A DNA stretch of 64,000 nucleotides from Musa acuminata AAA Group. Lineage: Eukaryota > Streptophyta > Magnoliopsida > Zingiberales > Musaceae. The position numbers were made by a program, and so were the translations under genes. The notes beneath the pieces are model-generated. The model did not search any database, was not told where the DNA came from, and saw nothing but the letters and a program-made list of their open reading frames with translations. The DNA is taken from NCBI RefSeq assembly GCF_036884655.1, contig NC_088330.1, positions 36,562,501-36,626,500 on the forward strand. Reading direction: 5' to 3'. Numbering within the stretch: position 1 is the first letter of the stretch; each line of letters starts with the position of its first letter. Shown here in pieces: positions 36,601 through 49,733 of the stretch.

Positions 36601-39600
36601 GGGGAAATATTGCCGCAGCACCAAACTATTATGATGACTTCGTCTAAAAGCTTTAAGTTATATCCATCCTAATACCCATTACAAGATTACTGTCTAAGGG
36701 AGAGCATAAATTCTCCATAGGACATTTAAGAAGAAGGATCATGTGACCTTACTGAAGGAGAGTCAGCTAGCATGATATGCTAACAATAGAGAAACTTCTC
36801 GAGTTAGAAAAAACAAAGAATAAAATTAGTGTGCTAAAAAGCCATTTCTAAATAGTTATAAAAACTTTATATTATTTATTTGTTTATATAATCAATTTAT
36901 GTAAACAAAAGCAAAGAATAAAATTAGTGTGCTAATAGATATCTAAACGGTAATTTTGTATATTATTTAAACAATAATTCTATCCTCTCACACATACACA
37001 GTCTTGACTCAGAAACCTCCGAACAGATGCATACTTGGTGGCAGGGGATGGTAAAAGTTGGAACATTGATAGATGATAGATGATGTGATGGTGGTGGATG
37101 ATGAACACAAAGGTCCTGTTGCATAGTGATGTCAAAATCAGGCATTTTTCTGCTTTCTCTTTTGTCTGCCTCCCACTCTTAGTATTCTTCTTTCCCTCCC
37201 CAGCTTCTACAGTTATGACAAGCAGAAGGTGCCTCATCTTCCTCTAGCAGATCAACCATAGTCCAACATGTCAACCAAGATCAGATCTCTCGTGGCCGAC
37301 CCTGGCCTGGACCAGTCAATCTTGAACCATGGAACGAATGATCTAAATAAAGATATCACAAAGGAGTTTGCGGACACTTCAAAATTTACAAATTATTAAA
37401 CACAAGTTGGTGATAGTAACTGTCAGTGTTAATCACACAACTTTTTCCACCATTAAGCTTTGCTGAATGCAATAACTAGTCAAAATAAGAACCAGCAAAT
37501 CCTGTTATATTTTTCATGAAAAAATCCTTTTACATCTTGTGCCACAAATCTAAGTGCAGCTAAACAGTGCATTTAAAGGTCTTCTAGGGACATATCCAAC
37601 CCATCTTAAATGGTTTTCCCCACATTTTGTCATCAGGCAAAACTAACTGTAATTGTTCACCAAAGCAAACATTTCTAACTAGCCACATCTAAAAACAATC
37701 AAGAACCGAGAATTAATTGTTCACATCTAAATGATATGAAGAAATAGATGTTTTCCGACCAAGTATTGTAGAAGTAGAGCCGAAACATTCACACAGATGA
37801 AATACATAAAGTTGGAAAATATAACCTTATCATGGCCCTTCCTACCACTCCAATAATTATAGAACATAGAGGTTAAAAAATAATGAACTCATGTAATATG
37901 AACTTGAGTGAAATAAGAATGAACATATGCAATAAGAAAAAATAAAAAGTGCACGACTCTATCTGCATACAAAGAACCATGCGACCAAGGGAAAAAACTC
38001 AAACTTCTTATAATTTGTCAGGGAGTCTAGAGATAAAGTTTCTACTTACAGCAACAACAGCTATAGGGTTTGTAATTCTTTGGATTGCCTCCAAACCCTC
38101 TCTTGCAAGACGGATTTTAGTATGTTCAGAATCTGGCTCAACAATGGGAAACCTGCAAAAACAGCTATCAAGATAGAACCAAAGGCAAAAGAAGCTTTGC
38201 AGTTTCCTTCTAACTCAACCAAAAGGGGCGTTTCAAAGTTTAACAGTATAATTTTTCTTAATGCAACAACAATGTCTACTATTTCCCCTAAGTGTCAAGG
38301 GATATATAAAGGACCTAGCCATCAAGGTGGTCCGGCCAATGTCGCATGCTAATCAGCAGATATGACTGAAAACTGAAAGTAACCTCAAGCACCAACATTG
38401 GTATTAGAAAGATGAAAATGCATATTAGCAAAATCCGAGCTTACCTGAAAGGAAGATTCTTATGTGAATATATTGTACCATTCTGAACCATAATGATAGT
38501 GAAGAAAGCATAAGATGGTGACTTGACTAAATATATATGTTTAAATACATCAAATTCCAATGAAGGGAAATGGATAATAACATGGTACACAAAACTATGA
38601 CATCAGTGAGTCTAAGCAAAAAATCATTCATGGATTTTAAGGGTTGCAGCATGCAACAATTTAAGCAAATTTGTTGCATTTGATATTTAATTGGACCAAG
38701 ACTCACCCAAACTTAATTTCACATCCAGTGTTCGGCATACATAAGTTTGGTTATAGATGAGTTTCATGCAGAGGTTTCCATGTAACAGCAGAGTCACATG
38801 AGAATGTAACGGATCAAGAAAAGGAAAATCAACAAGATACGGTTGCACTAATCTGAAACAAATCATGTTTGTCTTGAGCTTGCACCAATTTTTAAGGTTG
38901 AATTTATTTTCTAGAAAAGATCAACAGCTTCTACAGACAATATCACTGAAAAAACCCAACACTGCAACACCTGGCCATTGAAAATGTGGGGTTTAGTCCT
39001 GGTGCAGTAATATTGTTCATGAAGGGATTGAAATGTACTTGGGTGGAGAAAACGAAAATGGTATAGCTGAGATCATGATAGGGAGGGGTTCAGGTGGCAG
39101 AGAAGGATAGAATTCTGCTGATCACAATGTGTTCTGCGTCAAGCTAGTCTTGATAAGCTGTGACAGGAACCGCCGGAGTTCCCTCGTTTTGGCGAATTTG
39201 GTCTACAGCACGGAAACAAAAATGCGAAGAGAGATAAATTTGCAGATGGAGGCTGAGGAGGACAGTGAACACGTGCATGGTAGCATCTCTAACATTTCTC
39301 TGTCTGCGGGGCAAATAAGTAGAATGGATGAACGCCAGGCCTTGGTACTTGTTTCAAGTAGATTAGAAAAGAGAGCTAGACAATTAACGAGAGGCTTTTC
39401 TTTCCTAGTTTCATCCATTATGCATCCACTGCACATATTCCTTTACCATTGTCATCAACTCACTCTAGAAAAATGCCCTTGTAGTCGAAATTACATTCGC
39501 TATAATCCACAAGCACAAACAGAAATCAGCTCCAAGATTTCATCTTTCCCCACCAAAACTATTCCTTTCCACCGAACGCACGCACACAAAGGTCAATCCT

Positions 39601-39741
39601 AACCAACGCAAATCGAACAACCGAGAGAGCAGATCACACTTACGCTCGGCGGAAATCGTCCGGATCAGAAGCAGCAGCGGACGCCAAGAAGAAGCCCAGG
39701 ACCACCACCCAAAACGCCAAGTTTCGGAAGGACGCCCCCAT
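30671..39741 (-). CDS. Guanylate-binding family (GBP) large GTPase with C-terminal membrane segments
   Basis: Seventeen exons sum to 1821 nt (606 aa) with every phase consistent: 39644-39741, 38050-38152, 36444-36513, 36314-36352, 36038-36155, 35913-35970, 35718-35782, 35607-35613, 35464-35524, 34683-34742, 34564-34583, 34354-34419, 33159-33326, 32719-32976, 31406-31618, 30916-31187 and 30671-30815. A signal peptide or anchor opens the protein (~1-25). The GBP G domain shows P-loop GPYRSGKS (70-77), RDTKTKGMWVW in the switch region, DTEG (127-130) and QRD (202-204). A helical GBP C-terminal domain (~225-468) follows, then hydrophobic segments at ~488-525 and 562-574 and a basic tail. Length and layout match the membrane-type plant protein At2g38840; related plant GBPL proteins act in immunity. 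Odd points are a 7-nt microexon (35607-35613), a 20-nt exon (34564-34583) and a GC-AG intron after 30916. The exact role is unknown. Confidence 0.95.
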
Positions 39742-39795
39742 CTCCTCACTTGTACCCCCCAATCTCGGGCCACGCCGACAGCGAATCCCACCGAG

Positions 39796-40074
39796 CTACC
39801 AGATCAGGGAAGCCGCCCCTATGAGGCGCTCCACGAGTAAAGATCTCCACCGGCTACAAGATAGGCATCGCTTTCCCTTTCCAATCCGGGAACTGCAAAG
39901 CGAGTTCGCGATCCAAGGAGAAGGAATCCTTGCGTCGGAGGGAAGAACGAGCAACGAGGACTTGGTCGAAGGGGGAGCGAGCGAGAGGTCTCGAGATTTG
40001 AACCGTTCTGATGCCACGTTAACCTTCCTCTTATTAGAACCCGGCGGCAATCCGACGGTGTTCTTGCGCTTCAT
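39796..40074 (-). other. Candidate upstream ORF in the GBP leader
   Basis: A 92-codon ORF (starting MKRKNTVGLPPGSNKRKVNV, basic) ends 54 nt before the GBP start codon on the same strand, in GC-rich leader-like sequence. If the GBP mRNA starts upstream of 40074, this ORF would be met first and could lower GBP translation. Its peptide matches no family I know. It may simply be GC-rich non-coding DNA. Confidence 0.3.
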
Positions 40075-40149
40075 GATTCGGGTTCAAAGTGATGGACGGC
40101 TGTGGACGCACAAGGCCGAGGCTGGCTTCGTATTTAGTCCATACCTTTA

Positions 40150-40970
40150 ATGCCTCCCAAAGCAAGCAATTATTGTACAGAAAGACTCTGTCAGAATGAA
40201 AATAACATCACATATAATTAATATTATTGTTCTGTGCATTTGATGTCATCAAGAAAAGCTGATTTGGTTTAGTCAATCGGTTTAGCAGACAAATTTGGCT
40301 AATTGTCAAACGAAACTAAATCATGTTTTAATATAATATGCATGATTTGAGTTGTTGAATGAGAATCCCACTACAGAAGATGTTATTTAGGAAAGTTGAC
40401 TTTGCTCATGATTTTGATGCCACATATAACACTAAATCATTTGAGTCATAAATGGTGGGGGATCAAAAATTAGGAGTGGCAAATGATTGATTAACAAAGT
40501 AATAAACAGTCCCAAAAAAGGCATTGAAGGAAATAATGTCACAAATTTTGTACCCTTCCAATCCATGCATATTTCTATAGTTTGATGCAAAATAGATGGG
40601 TATGAGCTTTATTTTACATTCATTTTGGTCTCCATAAAGATGTATATTTATGGTGAAAATATATCACAGTATGTGGCTGCAAGATCACACAAATTTAAAA
40701 TAAAAATGATGAAATTAAGAATAATAGTATGAATTACCTGAATTTTTTTGTTCTTTTTGGAGAAAAAAATCCATTAGTAAAAAAGCTTAATATGACATGT
40801 TTCCTACAAAGATGTCAAAAAGATTAAGTGCCATCAATAATATATTTAATTAGTTAGAGCATAATTTGCAAGTAGATGAGGTCTAAAGTTAGCAATTTTA
40901 CTCACATGGATCAGATGATCTAAAAGAATTAGCAATAATAAAATACATGAGAGTAGCTGCAAATTTTTAT

Positions 40971-41007
<37 letters not shown>

Positions 41008-42728
41008 AATATATATTAAATTATATATTATATTAAAAAAAATAGAAAAACAATTTTTCAATATAAAAAAAAGATAAGCTTGAAAAAAGATATTAAGAAG
41101 ATGAAAGAGTAACAAATAAAAATAATTTTTTTTTTCATGCCCATAATAATTTAAATAATTTTACTAAAAATAAATAAATATATATATTTTTAATCTTTAT
41201 AAAATTCAACCACTATAATTATTGGGCTTGCCATTAGCTCATTTCTTGGTTGAGTGATTCAGAACCATTGGGATCATGACAATGCCAAAAGTCCATCTCA
41301 TGCTCCAACAAAACATTTTTTTTTATTGTAGTCGAAGTCATAGTGATCGAGAAATCATCGATCTATCTAAATGGTTAAGCGGGTGGAAGAGACAGGATAG
41401 GATCTATTCGATTATTATCGAGATTTCTTAAGCATCTCAAGAAGTGCGATTAGTCAAGATCAAAGAATGGTCTGTTTTGATCAAGGAAAAGCTCTCGATT
41501 CATGCGAAGAAGAAGAACACAGGCCCCCAAATGCATCAAGGTTTCATGGATCTCCGAGCAACCATATTCACAGAGAAAATTGAGCGTAATAGAAACGATT
41601 GCAATGAATTCAGACTGATTACTTACTCGTTGAAGAGAAGTTTTCTAGTAAGGCGAGATGAAAATGTTTGGATTGTGCTTGTGAAAATGAGCAGCTCCTG
41701 CCATCTTCAACATCTTGAGCTTTATGATTCAATCATGGAGCTCAGAGTCATGCATTCCACATATTCTTCGGCTAATATTGGAAGTGCAATGAATTCGGCC
41801 TCTCTCATGAACACGGCATGGAAAGCTGTCATAAATTTTCTTAATCATTGATAGGAAAATTTATGGACCCTCAATCTTTGTGTGTAGAAGAAGAAGAAGA
41901 CTTCCACAATACAACCAGCAGCTGTGATGTCAACAACAACAACAGCTGCTCGGTAAGCAACTCGAAAGAAGAAGCCGGCAGCGTCGGTAGGAAGTTGCTT
42001 TCCGGGAAGCAAGCATGATAATTGTTGACATTATCGTGGGGCATCGGTCTCAAGAAACCACATCAGACACTTGGCAAACCGAGTGAGAGGGCCTTCCGGC
42101 AATCACCCATGCTTTCGCCTCTTCTGTCCCCAACCAAAGTGGGGATGGACCCCCACAGTTCGCCGTGCACAGAAAACCTGGAGAACTGGCACCTTTGCTA
42201 CCCCAAAGTTGGGTTAGGGCAGTGGCCTCTGCTGCTGGCCACAAGTCAGTGACAGAAAAGACTCTGATCATTCATTGCTCTTCGAAGAAGAAGAAGAGCT
42301 TAGAAAGATGGTGAAACAAGAAGAAATCCCAGGTTTTTCTTCGGAGCCGGACGAAAGGTAAAGTCGAGCGAAGATTTATCTCACTTCTTCACCTTGTTGC
42401 CTGCAATCCACCTACCTCTCTGTTTCAGACAGCACCACCACCGGCCACTGCCAACTTGCACATCAAAGCGCCTACATATAATTCATATAATGAATGCTTC
42501 ATATATTATGTGTTCTTCTCGACAGTAGTAGCATAAGCTTCCTTTCCCCCAAAATCTTACAAAAAGAAAAAACCTTTAAAAGGGTTAAAGAAAAGGAGAA
42601 TATATTACGCTTAGTGATGATTTGGACTCTTAAAAGACGTCATATATCACTCACTCACTCGCTCGCTTTTTTTTTTCTTTTTTTTACTGGAAAAATAAGA
42701 AAAAAGGAACAAAAATAAGGAAGGCTTC
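40150..42728. other. Intergenic between GBP and DUF506; AT-rich left half with (AT)n
   Basis: An (AT)n microsatellite occupies about 40974-41004, inside very AT-rich DNA. A 135-codon ORF at 41444-41851 (plus) has no family resemblance and no splice context. A pyrimidine/purine-rich stretch and a long T tract near 42665-42690 lead into the DUF506 3' end. Confidence 0.5.
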
Positions 42729-43991
42729 TCAGAGGACAGCGGCTAAGCCGGCGACGACCCTGACACCTGACCTCGGCCTCGCCGGCGGCGGCTGCCACGG
42801 CTGCGCCACAGCCTCGGCCTTACCCTCCTCCCCCGCTTTGGAGTTGCCGCCGCCCGGTGCCTCCACTGCCCTCTCGAGCTCGGGAATCGGTTCCGTGGCC
42901 GAGGTCGAACGGGGATCATTTGCTGGTTCAACCTCGGGCTTGGCGGTGGACGTGCGGTGGTAGGGGGAGAGCCACTTGGACCGCATGTACTCGGGCTTCC
43001 GCCATGGCGGCACGTGGAGGCCCTTCTTCCTCAGGCTCTGCCGCGCCGCCTCCGAGACGGCGGCGACGATCTGCTGCAGCCGCTCGCTCCGGCCCACGAA
43101 GAGCGACGGCAGGTGCTGGAGCACCGCGCGGTACGACTTGGTGGACCGGGCGATCTCGAACTCCGACCGGAAGTCGACGTCGATAAGGAGGCGCTCCCCG
43201 CCGTCGACCACCACGTCGAGGTACTCGTACTCCCCTGCCGACAACCCAACCGTCAGAGGCCGTGATCCGAAGAGGGAGAGACGCAACGATGCTTAGACAT
43301 TGGGCAGAGGGGAAAGCAGTGGTACCGGCGGGAAAGGAGGGATTTTTATCCCACCGAGACTTGCAGACGGCAGCGTCGTAGCCCAGCGATTGCAGTCCGT
43401 CGACCACGATCCTCCGGCATTCGCTCTTACCATTCCAATTCTTGGCCTTCTCCATGATCTTCGATGCATCGGCCAAAAGATTCCTTTCGGCGATGCTCGC
43501 GCAAAGAACCAAACCCTATGAAACCCAGGATTTTAGTTCAAATTAGAGAAAGGGGGGCCAAAGATGGAGACTTTTCGCGAGTGTTTGTCCAATTGAGCGA
43601 CAACGAAGACTACCTCGATGAACTCGGCGGCGTCGCCGGCGCCTGGAGGATCGCCGCTGCCACGGAAATCGAAGTCGTCGTCGGAGCTATCATCGTAGTT
43701 AACATTAAAGCAGTTGCATCGGCTCCGCTGCGGCCGCTCATTCCCCCCATCCTCCATGAAGCTGACGACCATCTTGTCCAAGCACACGGAGCTCGGCTCC
43801 ACCTCGCAGCCGTCGTCCTCCCTCTCCTTCTCCCTCCCATCCCCGGGCTTCTCTGCCGAGGAGATCCGCAGCACGCTCGGGAACTGCCGCTCGAAGAGTC
43901 GCTTCAGCCGGGACTTGGCAGCGGGCTTCGCTGCGTCGATCCTAAACGATCCTTTCGCGTCGATCGGCTGGACCTTCATCTGGAACGGCAT
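42729..43991 (-). CDS. DUF506 / PDDEXK-like protein of unknown function
   Basis: Three exons, 43614-43991, 43326-43515 and 42729-43234, total 1074 nt (357 aa) with matching phases. The start MPFQMKVQPID at 43991 is the usual start of this family. An in-frame ATG 35 codons upstream (44096) exists but is less likely. Features are a Ser/Asp-rich acidic segment (~100-115), GLVLCASIAERNLLADASKI at the exon 2 start, RRIVVDGLQSLGYDAAVCKS, and the core EYEYLDVVVDGGERLLIDVD with FRSEFEIAR (residues 191-219), the conserved DUF506 (PF04720) signature that suggested a PDDEXK nuclease-like fold. Next come TKSYRAVLQHLPSLFVG and the conserved PPWRKPEYMRSKWLSPY. The C-terminus is Pro/Glu/Ala-rich and probably disordered. 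Biochemical activity is not established; an Arabidopsis relative (RXR3) affects root-hair growth. Genes next to it (GBP on one side, plastidial pyruvate kinase on the other) may reflect old synteny. Confidence 0.94.
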
Positions 43992-44096
43992 CGCGCCGGA
44001 GATCAAAACCCCACCTTTTCTCTCCCTCCAAACCGCAAGCCAATCACCACTCATCCATCTTCCAACAACACTCAAATCCCGACCAAAAAACGCCAA

Positions 44097-47000
44097 ATCG
44101 AGCTAGAAAAGTCCACGAAATCGAGATCAAACCCCAAAGCTACAAACCACCAAGCAAGACAACAACACAGCTGATATCGCCAAACAAAACCGACACCCAA
44201 AAATTTCCCGAATGGAAAGCAAAGGACAGTAATCGATCGCGGTCACCAAGTCATTAAAGAGTGCTGCTTTCGCTGCAATTAAAGGTGCATCAGCTCTCCC
44301 GACGGGCACAAGGGTACGCCCTTTCCCCTTTCGTTTTCCTAATTCGAAATGATCACGACGACAGCTCGAGAAAAAGGCGTCCTTGAGATCATCGCGGCGA
44401 AGAGGATCAGGTTTCCGCCGCGATTCCTGCAGCAGATGCTGCCGGTGAGGCGATTTCTGCCATCGCTCCCAGCGAGAGAGATCAGGTTCGTTGCTCTGGA
44501 GAATAGGGGAAGAAGTCGAGAAGCAGGGGACGGGGTTTAAAACGAGCGAGGAGTGTGATCGACGTGGCCCGGATAAAACCCCCCACCCAAAACCGTCACC
44601 TTTTCACGCCCAGCCGCGGTCTGTCCGGACTTCTCACCCCGTTTTTACGGATGACCTGTACGTGGGCCAAGGAGAAGTCCAATAACATTGAAGGTGAAAA
44701 CCGGGTCGAGGAAGGATAAGTAGAGAAGGTTACTTTGGACCAACTGCTGCTCGGCTACGTGGCGCGGTTCATGGAGCGGTTTCTAACCCGGTCCTCGATG
44801 GCGACGCGTGTGCGTCCTCCTTTGTCGTTTTGTGTGCTACATTAATGCCCATAATACCCGTATCATCAGAGATACTTTCATCTAATGCCCTGCCCTTATA
44901 CGAACCGGGCATCGCATTTCGAGGACGTCGGAAGGGTAAATGTGGAAAATCAAATCCGCACGACATACGTCGCTCCCGATTCCCAAGCCACCCTCATCGA
45001 AGCCCTTATTTACAGGCACGCCACGATGGACCTGGTCGATAAATCAAGCACCTGCATCTAAGTGGCACCATCGTAAATCAAAGACAAAATAGGAATCATA
45101 CTTATATCGGGAAGCACGGGACGGAAACGCCTGTAGCGCCTTCTCCGATGCGGGCATCGGGGGTCGCCGTCCGATGAGAGGGGATCGAACCAACGAAGGA
45201 GCGGCGGTGATGGCGTGGGGCAAGGTGAGGATGAGGTGACCATGTCGACATCCCTCCGCGTCCTGATCTCGGCATCTTAATGTAATGCTACGCGGAATAT
45301 TCCAACAGGGGATGATGGTGATGATGATGAGTGGGCAGGAAATGTTTGATCGACTGCCTTCTGGATTGGCTTTATCCATTAATGAATAATGTAGAACATT
45401 TTATCCGTTAGAATGGTGGATCCATTCATCCCTTCATCGTTTCATCCTCGTGCAAAATTACCATCATCTGTTGGACCCAAGCTTTCGTTCTTAGCTTAAC
45501 ACCACATAATATTTGCCAAGTTAAACATCTAACTTAGCATAAATTAGCATATGCCTCATTCAGATCCCTGCTACTACTACATACTAAAGCCACTCTTAAA
45601 AGATGAGAGCTGTGTAGGGCCCAAGTCATATTAACATGGTCTTGACCACTCAAAGATGAGTTCCCTACCATTTGGGCCACATTACAAGCATCGATTGCAG
45701 TGGTTCAAATCACCAATGAAATTGATGTGATAGTGGACCCTCTCGCTTTAGCTATCACTTTAGAGCACAATGGGGACACTTGACTGCCCTCGAGTAACAA
45801 TATGTGGATGCAGTCTTCACTACCATCAGATTTTTAGAACTCGCATCAAAATGTGGTTTGGGAGAAAGAAGCAGTGTAGTAGTCTCCCATATTAGATCCC
45901 TCAAAGAAATTATATATATAAACATGTCATGATCTACAGTGCTTCTTAAATTAATCAATAAAGGCTAAGATGATGTTGCCACCTTATAAACTAATTTCTA
46001 AGATCAGCTTTATGCCGATCAAATAAAGGATTAGGACAGGTTACCTATATCTATTGTAGCTAAACTTAATACTTTGTCCACCGAATCCTAAACTTTATAG
46101 AAGAGATGACACAAAGGAAAATGATGCACATGTCCGACATCCAAATGAGGCTATCTGCATTCAACTTTCTCTGATGTCTATCATCTACTTTGTTTCATAG
46201 GCTTAGAGGCATATGACAACACGATCAACCCACCGTATCTGTTGTCTACTTACTTTTTTCTTACAAGACAACTTTTGCTTGTGTAGACATCAATGGGAAC
46301 AAAGTAGGCATTCCATCGATCGAGCAAAGGCTTGATAAGGACAGAGATATGATGGGATGAGGCATGATTTAATATGTTCTTGTCACCACTGATTGTGATC
46401 GTGATCTGCAGAAGATGTGTTTTCTGTAGACTAAGATTAGTGGTGCTGGTATAATGGGAAAGGAATTACACTAACATAAAATAAAATAAAAAAAATCTGT
46501 ACTTCTTTTTCATCATGTTTAAGTTGGTGGTCAGCTTTCACATACTGTTAATGTGATTTCTTTTCTATCAAGCAGAAAGTTGTCACACATGGAAAGCATC
46601 AAGCTTCCTACCCTATCCTTGTTTCTTCTGGCTTCAAAATCCCAACATGATCATGGGGCGGTGAGAGAGACGTTTTCAATATGGTGAATGCTAATTTAGA
46701 GTGTCTATCTCACTATAATGGCATTGCATGCACACTAAAGTTACCAAGTGATTCCACTCTTCAACCATGAAAAACTTTGCTATGGATATTCATGAAGAAA
46801 TCCATACATGAAAGACACAAAATTGAAGTCAGCAATTTTGATAATGTCTCTTAACTAAGCGTAAGATTTATATATACAAAACATAAGAACTCTGACTTTT
46901 GCCTATTGTTAATATTTAATTTGTCAATCAATTGATAGTCATTTGACTGTTTGTTTAACTTTGTTTGGCACTAATATATGTTGAAGTAAGAACAATAAGG

Positions 47001-47940
47001 ATGTTTTAGATGTTTCATATTTTAAACAAGTTTTTCTCAACTGAAATCACAATTAGTAGTGATTAAGATTAAAACTTATAAGGGCAAATATGCTGTTTTA
47101 AGACTATGCAAGAATAAAAAAGTAAAACCCCCCAAAGATACAATATAGTTGGAAGGACCAAAATAGAATGTAAATTCAAGACATGGCACTATTTTAAATT
47201 TGATATAATAAGCTTTTATGCTACAATTTTTAATGCATTAGTGGCAAACCTTATAATTTGATCCCTGAAAATTGAATTTCTATTTAAAACTATACATAGG
47301 AATTTTAACATTCCAAATCTTCCTATCAAATAGGGTCTTAAGAGATTCTCCTACATCAACCATATGTCATCACATAAACAGTTGTAGTCGTTTGACTTGG
47401 ACTTCTGTATCACTGTATTGTCCTCAACTTATTTTTTTCTTTCTCCTCACTATTCTCAAGATTTCTGTCTTTTTCCTTGTATCATATCTAATGAATCTAT
47501 TCTCAATTTGTGTTCACCCTTTTCCAAGTATCTATTCGTTTGTTCTCCCTGGATTTTCCTCTAAGAACCATGCCGGATTTATGAGAGCGTCCAAAAATTG
47601 ATTGCAAAAAGAAGAAAAAGAAAACATAGATCATAGGTTTAGTGTCAGATCTTACAGTGACAGCAGGTTCCAGGATGATCCTCCTCGACCTCCAACAGTT
47701 TGATCCAACGCTGCCGTAGATCACTGCAGTAGCAGCTCCTTCCGACATGTAAAATTCAGAAGAAGATGTGTTACAGTCTGATTGTTGACTAAACAAGTTA
47801 AATAAAATGATTTTGAGTTCATAAACAAATAAGCTAAGATCCTAGTCCACTCACAACAGGATTAAACAAGAAGAGTTTGACATCAACATTTGGCAAAGAA
47901 AAACACTAATTGCATACAGAAACATTAATCAGTTGCACCT
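44097..47940. other. Intergenic between DUF506 and pyruvate kinase, no recognised gene
   Basis: 44.1-44.8 kb is GC-rich and forms the DUF506 leader/promoter side. It contains ACGT-core motifs TACGTGGG at 44659-44666 and TACGTGGC at 44757-44764, the latter resembling an ABRE. Another GC-rich patch at about 44.9-45.3 kb has overlapping ORFs on both strands without family resemblance. The rest is AT-rich. A short minus-strand stretch near 47660-47750 (MSEGAATAVIYGSVGSNCWR) looks mildly exon-like but stands alone. Confidence 0.45.
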
Positions 47941-47944
47941 CCTT

Positions 47945-48610
47945 ACCTTACAACCAACCACCTTGGACCAGCTTGTTCTCTAGCAAGGTGACTTGCCTGT
48001 AACCTAGTGGAGCACATCATGTATTGTACACCCAGATGGTAGGAGAACCTTCCTACGGGGAAAAAGGACATGGAGGATTGATGGAGTACATGTAAGATTT
48101 AGTACAATGTAGACCATGAGCAGAAGTGGGCTTCTCTGGAGATCTAAGCTCAATAATGAATTGACAAATAACAATAGTGCTCAATGGAATTTTGTAGAAG
48201 TGAAAAATCCAGCTAGAACAGTAAAAAGATTAATCATGGTAAGGATGTTTACTTTGCAATGCTTACGATGTTGGAAAAAAATTTTGATAGACATGTGATG
48301 AAAACATGGATTTGTTTAAGGTTGAATTTTAATGAAAGGAAATCAACAATAGTACTTTAAATTTATAACCAATCACCCTACTCCAGGAGGGTGACTTACC
48401 TACAGCAAAAATATTTTTCATGGAGTCCTTTAGGCTATGGTACACTCAAATGAACAGCATTTCATATGCTGTAGTAGACCTGCTGCATGTATCATAAGAA
48501 TTAAACATGTAGTGATTCTACAGATTATGAGGAGAGGTGGGTTTGCATGGAGATAAAAGTATGCTGAAGAGTTTAGCAATAGAAGAGTGATTGCTAGAAT
48601 TTTGATTTCA
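47945..48610. repeat. Diverged ~410-bp tandem duplication
   Basis: ACAACCAACCACCTTGG...AAGGTGACTTGCCTGTA (about 47950-48003) corresponds to ATAACCAATCACCCTAC...AGGGTGACTTACCTACA (about 48366-48403). Further on, ACCATGAGCAGAAGTGGGCT matches ATTATGAGGAGAGGTGGGTT at the same spacing. The copies are strongly diverged. The following 48.6-49.7 kb holds nothing recognisable and should include the pyruvate kinase 3' UTR. Confidence 0.5.
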
Positions 48611-49733
48611 GACCACTATTCAGACCACTATTTAGGACAGTTATGTCTGAAGCTGTATTCCAAAGAAAAAGATGAGTGGAAATGATAGATTTGGAGCCAA
48701 AAGGCTGTTGGACTGATGTGGACTTTTCCATGTGAATACAAAATAGTAATATTCCAAAGATGATTCCAATGGCTTTGCTGAAGAGAGCAAAAAGATAATG
48801 TATGCAGAACAAAAGATCTTTGTAGAGGTTCTACTGTCGAATAGCAAGTATTCAAAGTCAAGAAAGCATAACAATTAATTAAAAGACAAAAACAGTGTTG
48901 GTTTACTCCACTGACCTCATGCATGAAAGAGATATGTTATCACACAATACTCAATAAAGGAAGCCATATTTCACTAAATTTTGAGAAACTTGGTTCACAC
49001 TCTTTTACATCAAGAGAACTATAGCATTCATATAGGATCTACAATAGGAAAAGTGAAAAACCTATATTTTTTATGATCACAAATCATGTAAGTAATTTGA
49101 AACTTCAATTCTGGAATAATGTTCCTAATCTGACTTGCAGCAGAAGTCAAGGCTCAAAGTTCAAAATACAACTCTGGTAATGACCTTGCAAAAATTCTGT
49201 GATAGCAAGTAGAAACAAGGCTGCAAATTGATTCAAAGATTTAGAAACATAAAAGAAAAAAACATTAATCCAACTTGACTCGGAACTGTAGATAATTTAA
49301 TCTAAATTCTTGAAGATGACCTCAGAGTGCATCAATCTTGGTGTCTCTTGCATCAGTTTTGAGCACAAATAATAACAAATCAGGGATATAGAAAAAAGTA
49401 ACTATACAAATTGAGTAAAACATTTAGAAACAAAATCTCAGAAAAAATTGCAAGGAATTTGTTTCCCAGATCAAGGTGAAATAAAGCTCTTGATCTTCAT
49501 GATATTATATTTCAACAGATCAATGTAACCAGATCATAAGCAGACGACACACAAACAGAACCTGCACAACTGACCTTATGCACTTGACGCTACTGATAAA
49601 GGCATGGTAACAGCAACTGCACAGTGGAAAGGAATAGCATGACATACAGCAAAGCAGACAACAAATCCACCAAGCTTGCCATAAGCTTAGGCAACTTTTC
49701 ATAAAGCGGATACAATCAAAGGCAAACTTCCTC

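Noticed and set aside
41444..41851. 135-codon plus-strand ORF between GBP and DUF506
   Set aside because: No recognisable motif, no splice context, no GC rise as in the real exons here.
43992..44096. In-frame upstream start extending DUF506 by 35 residues
   Set aside because: The family normally starts at MPF-M-x-x-QPI; the extension has no conserved character. Kept only as an alternative.
47660..47760. Minus-strand MSEGAATAVIYGSVGSNCWR... as a stray exon
   Set aside because: No partner exon in phase within reach and no family match; left as unsupported.
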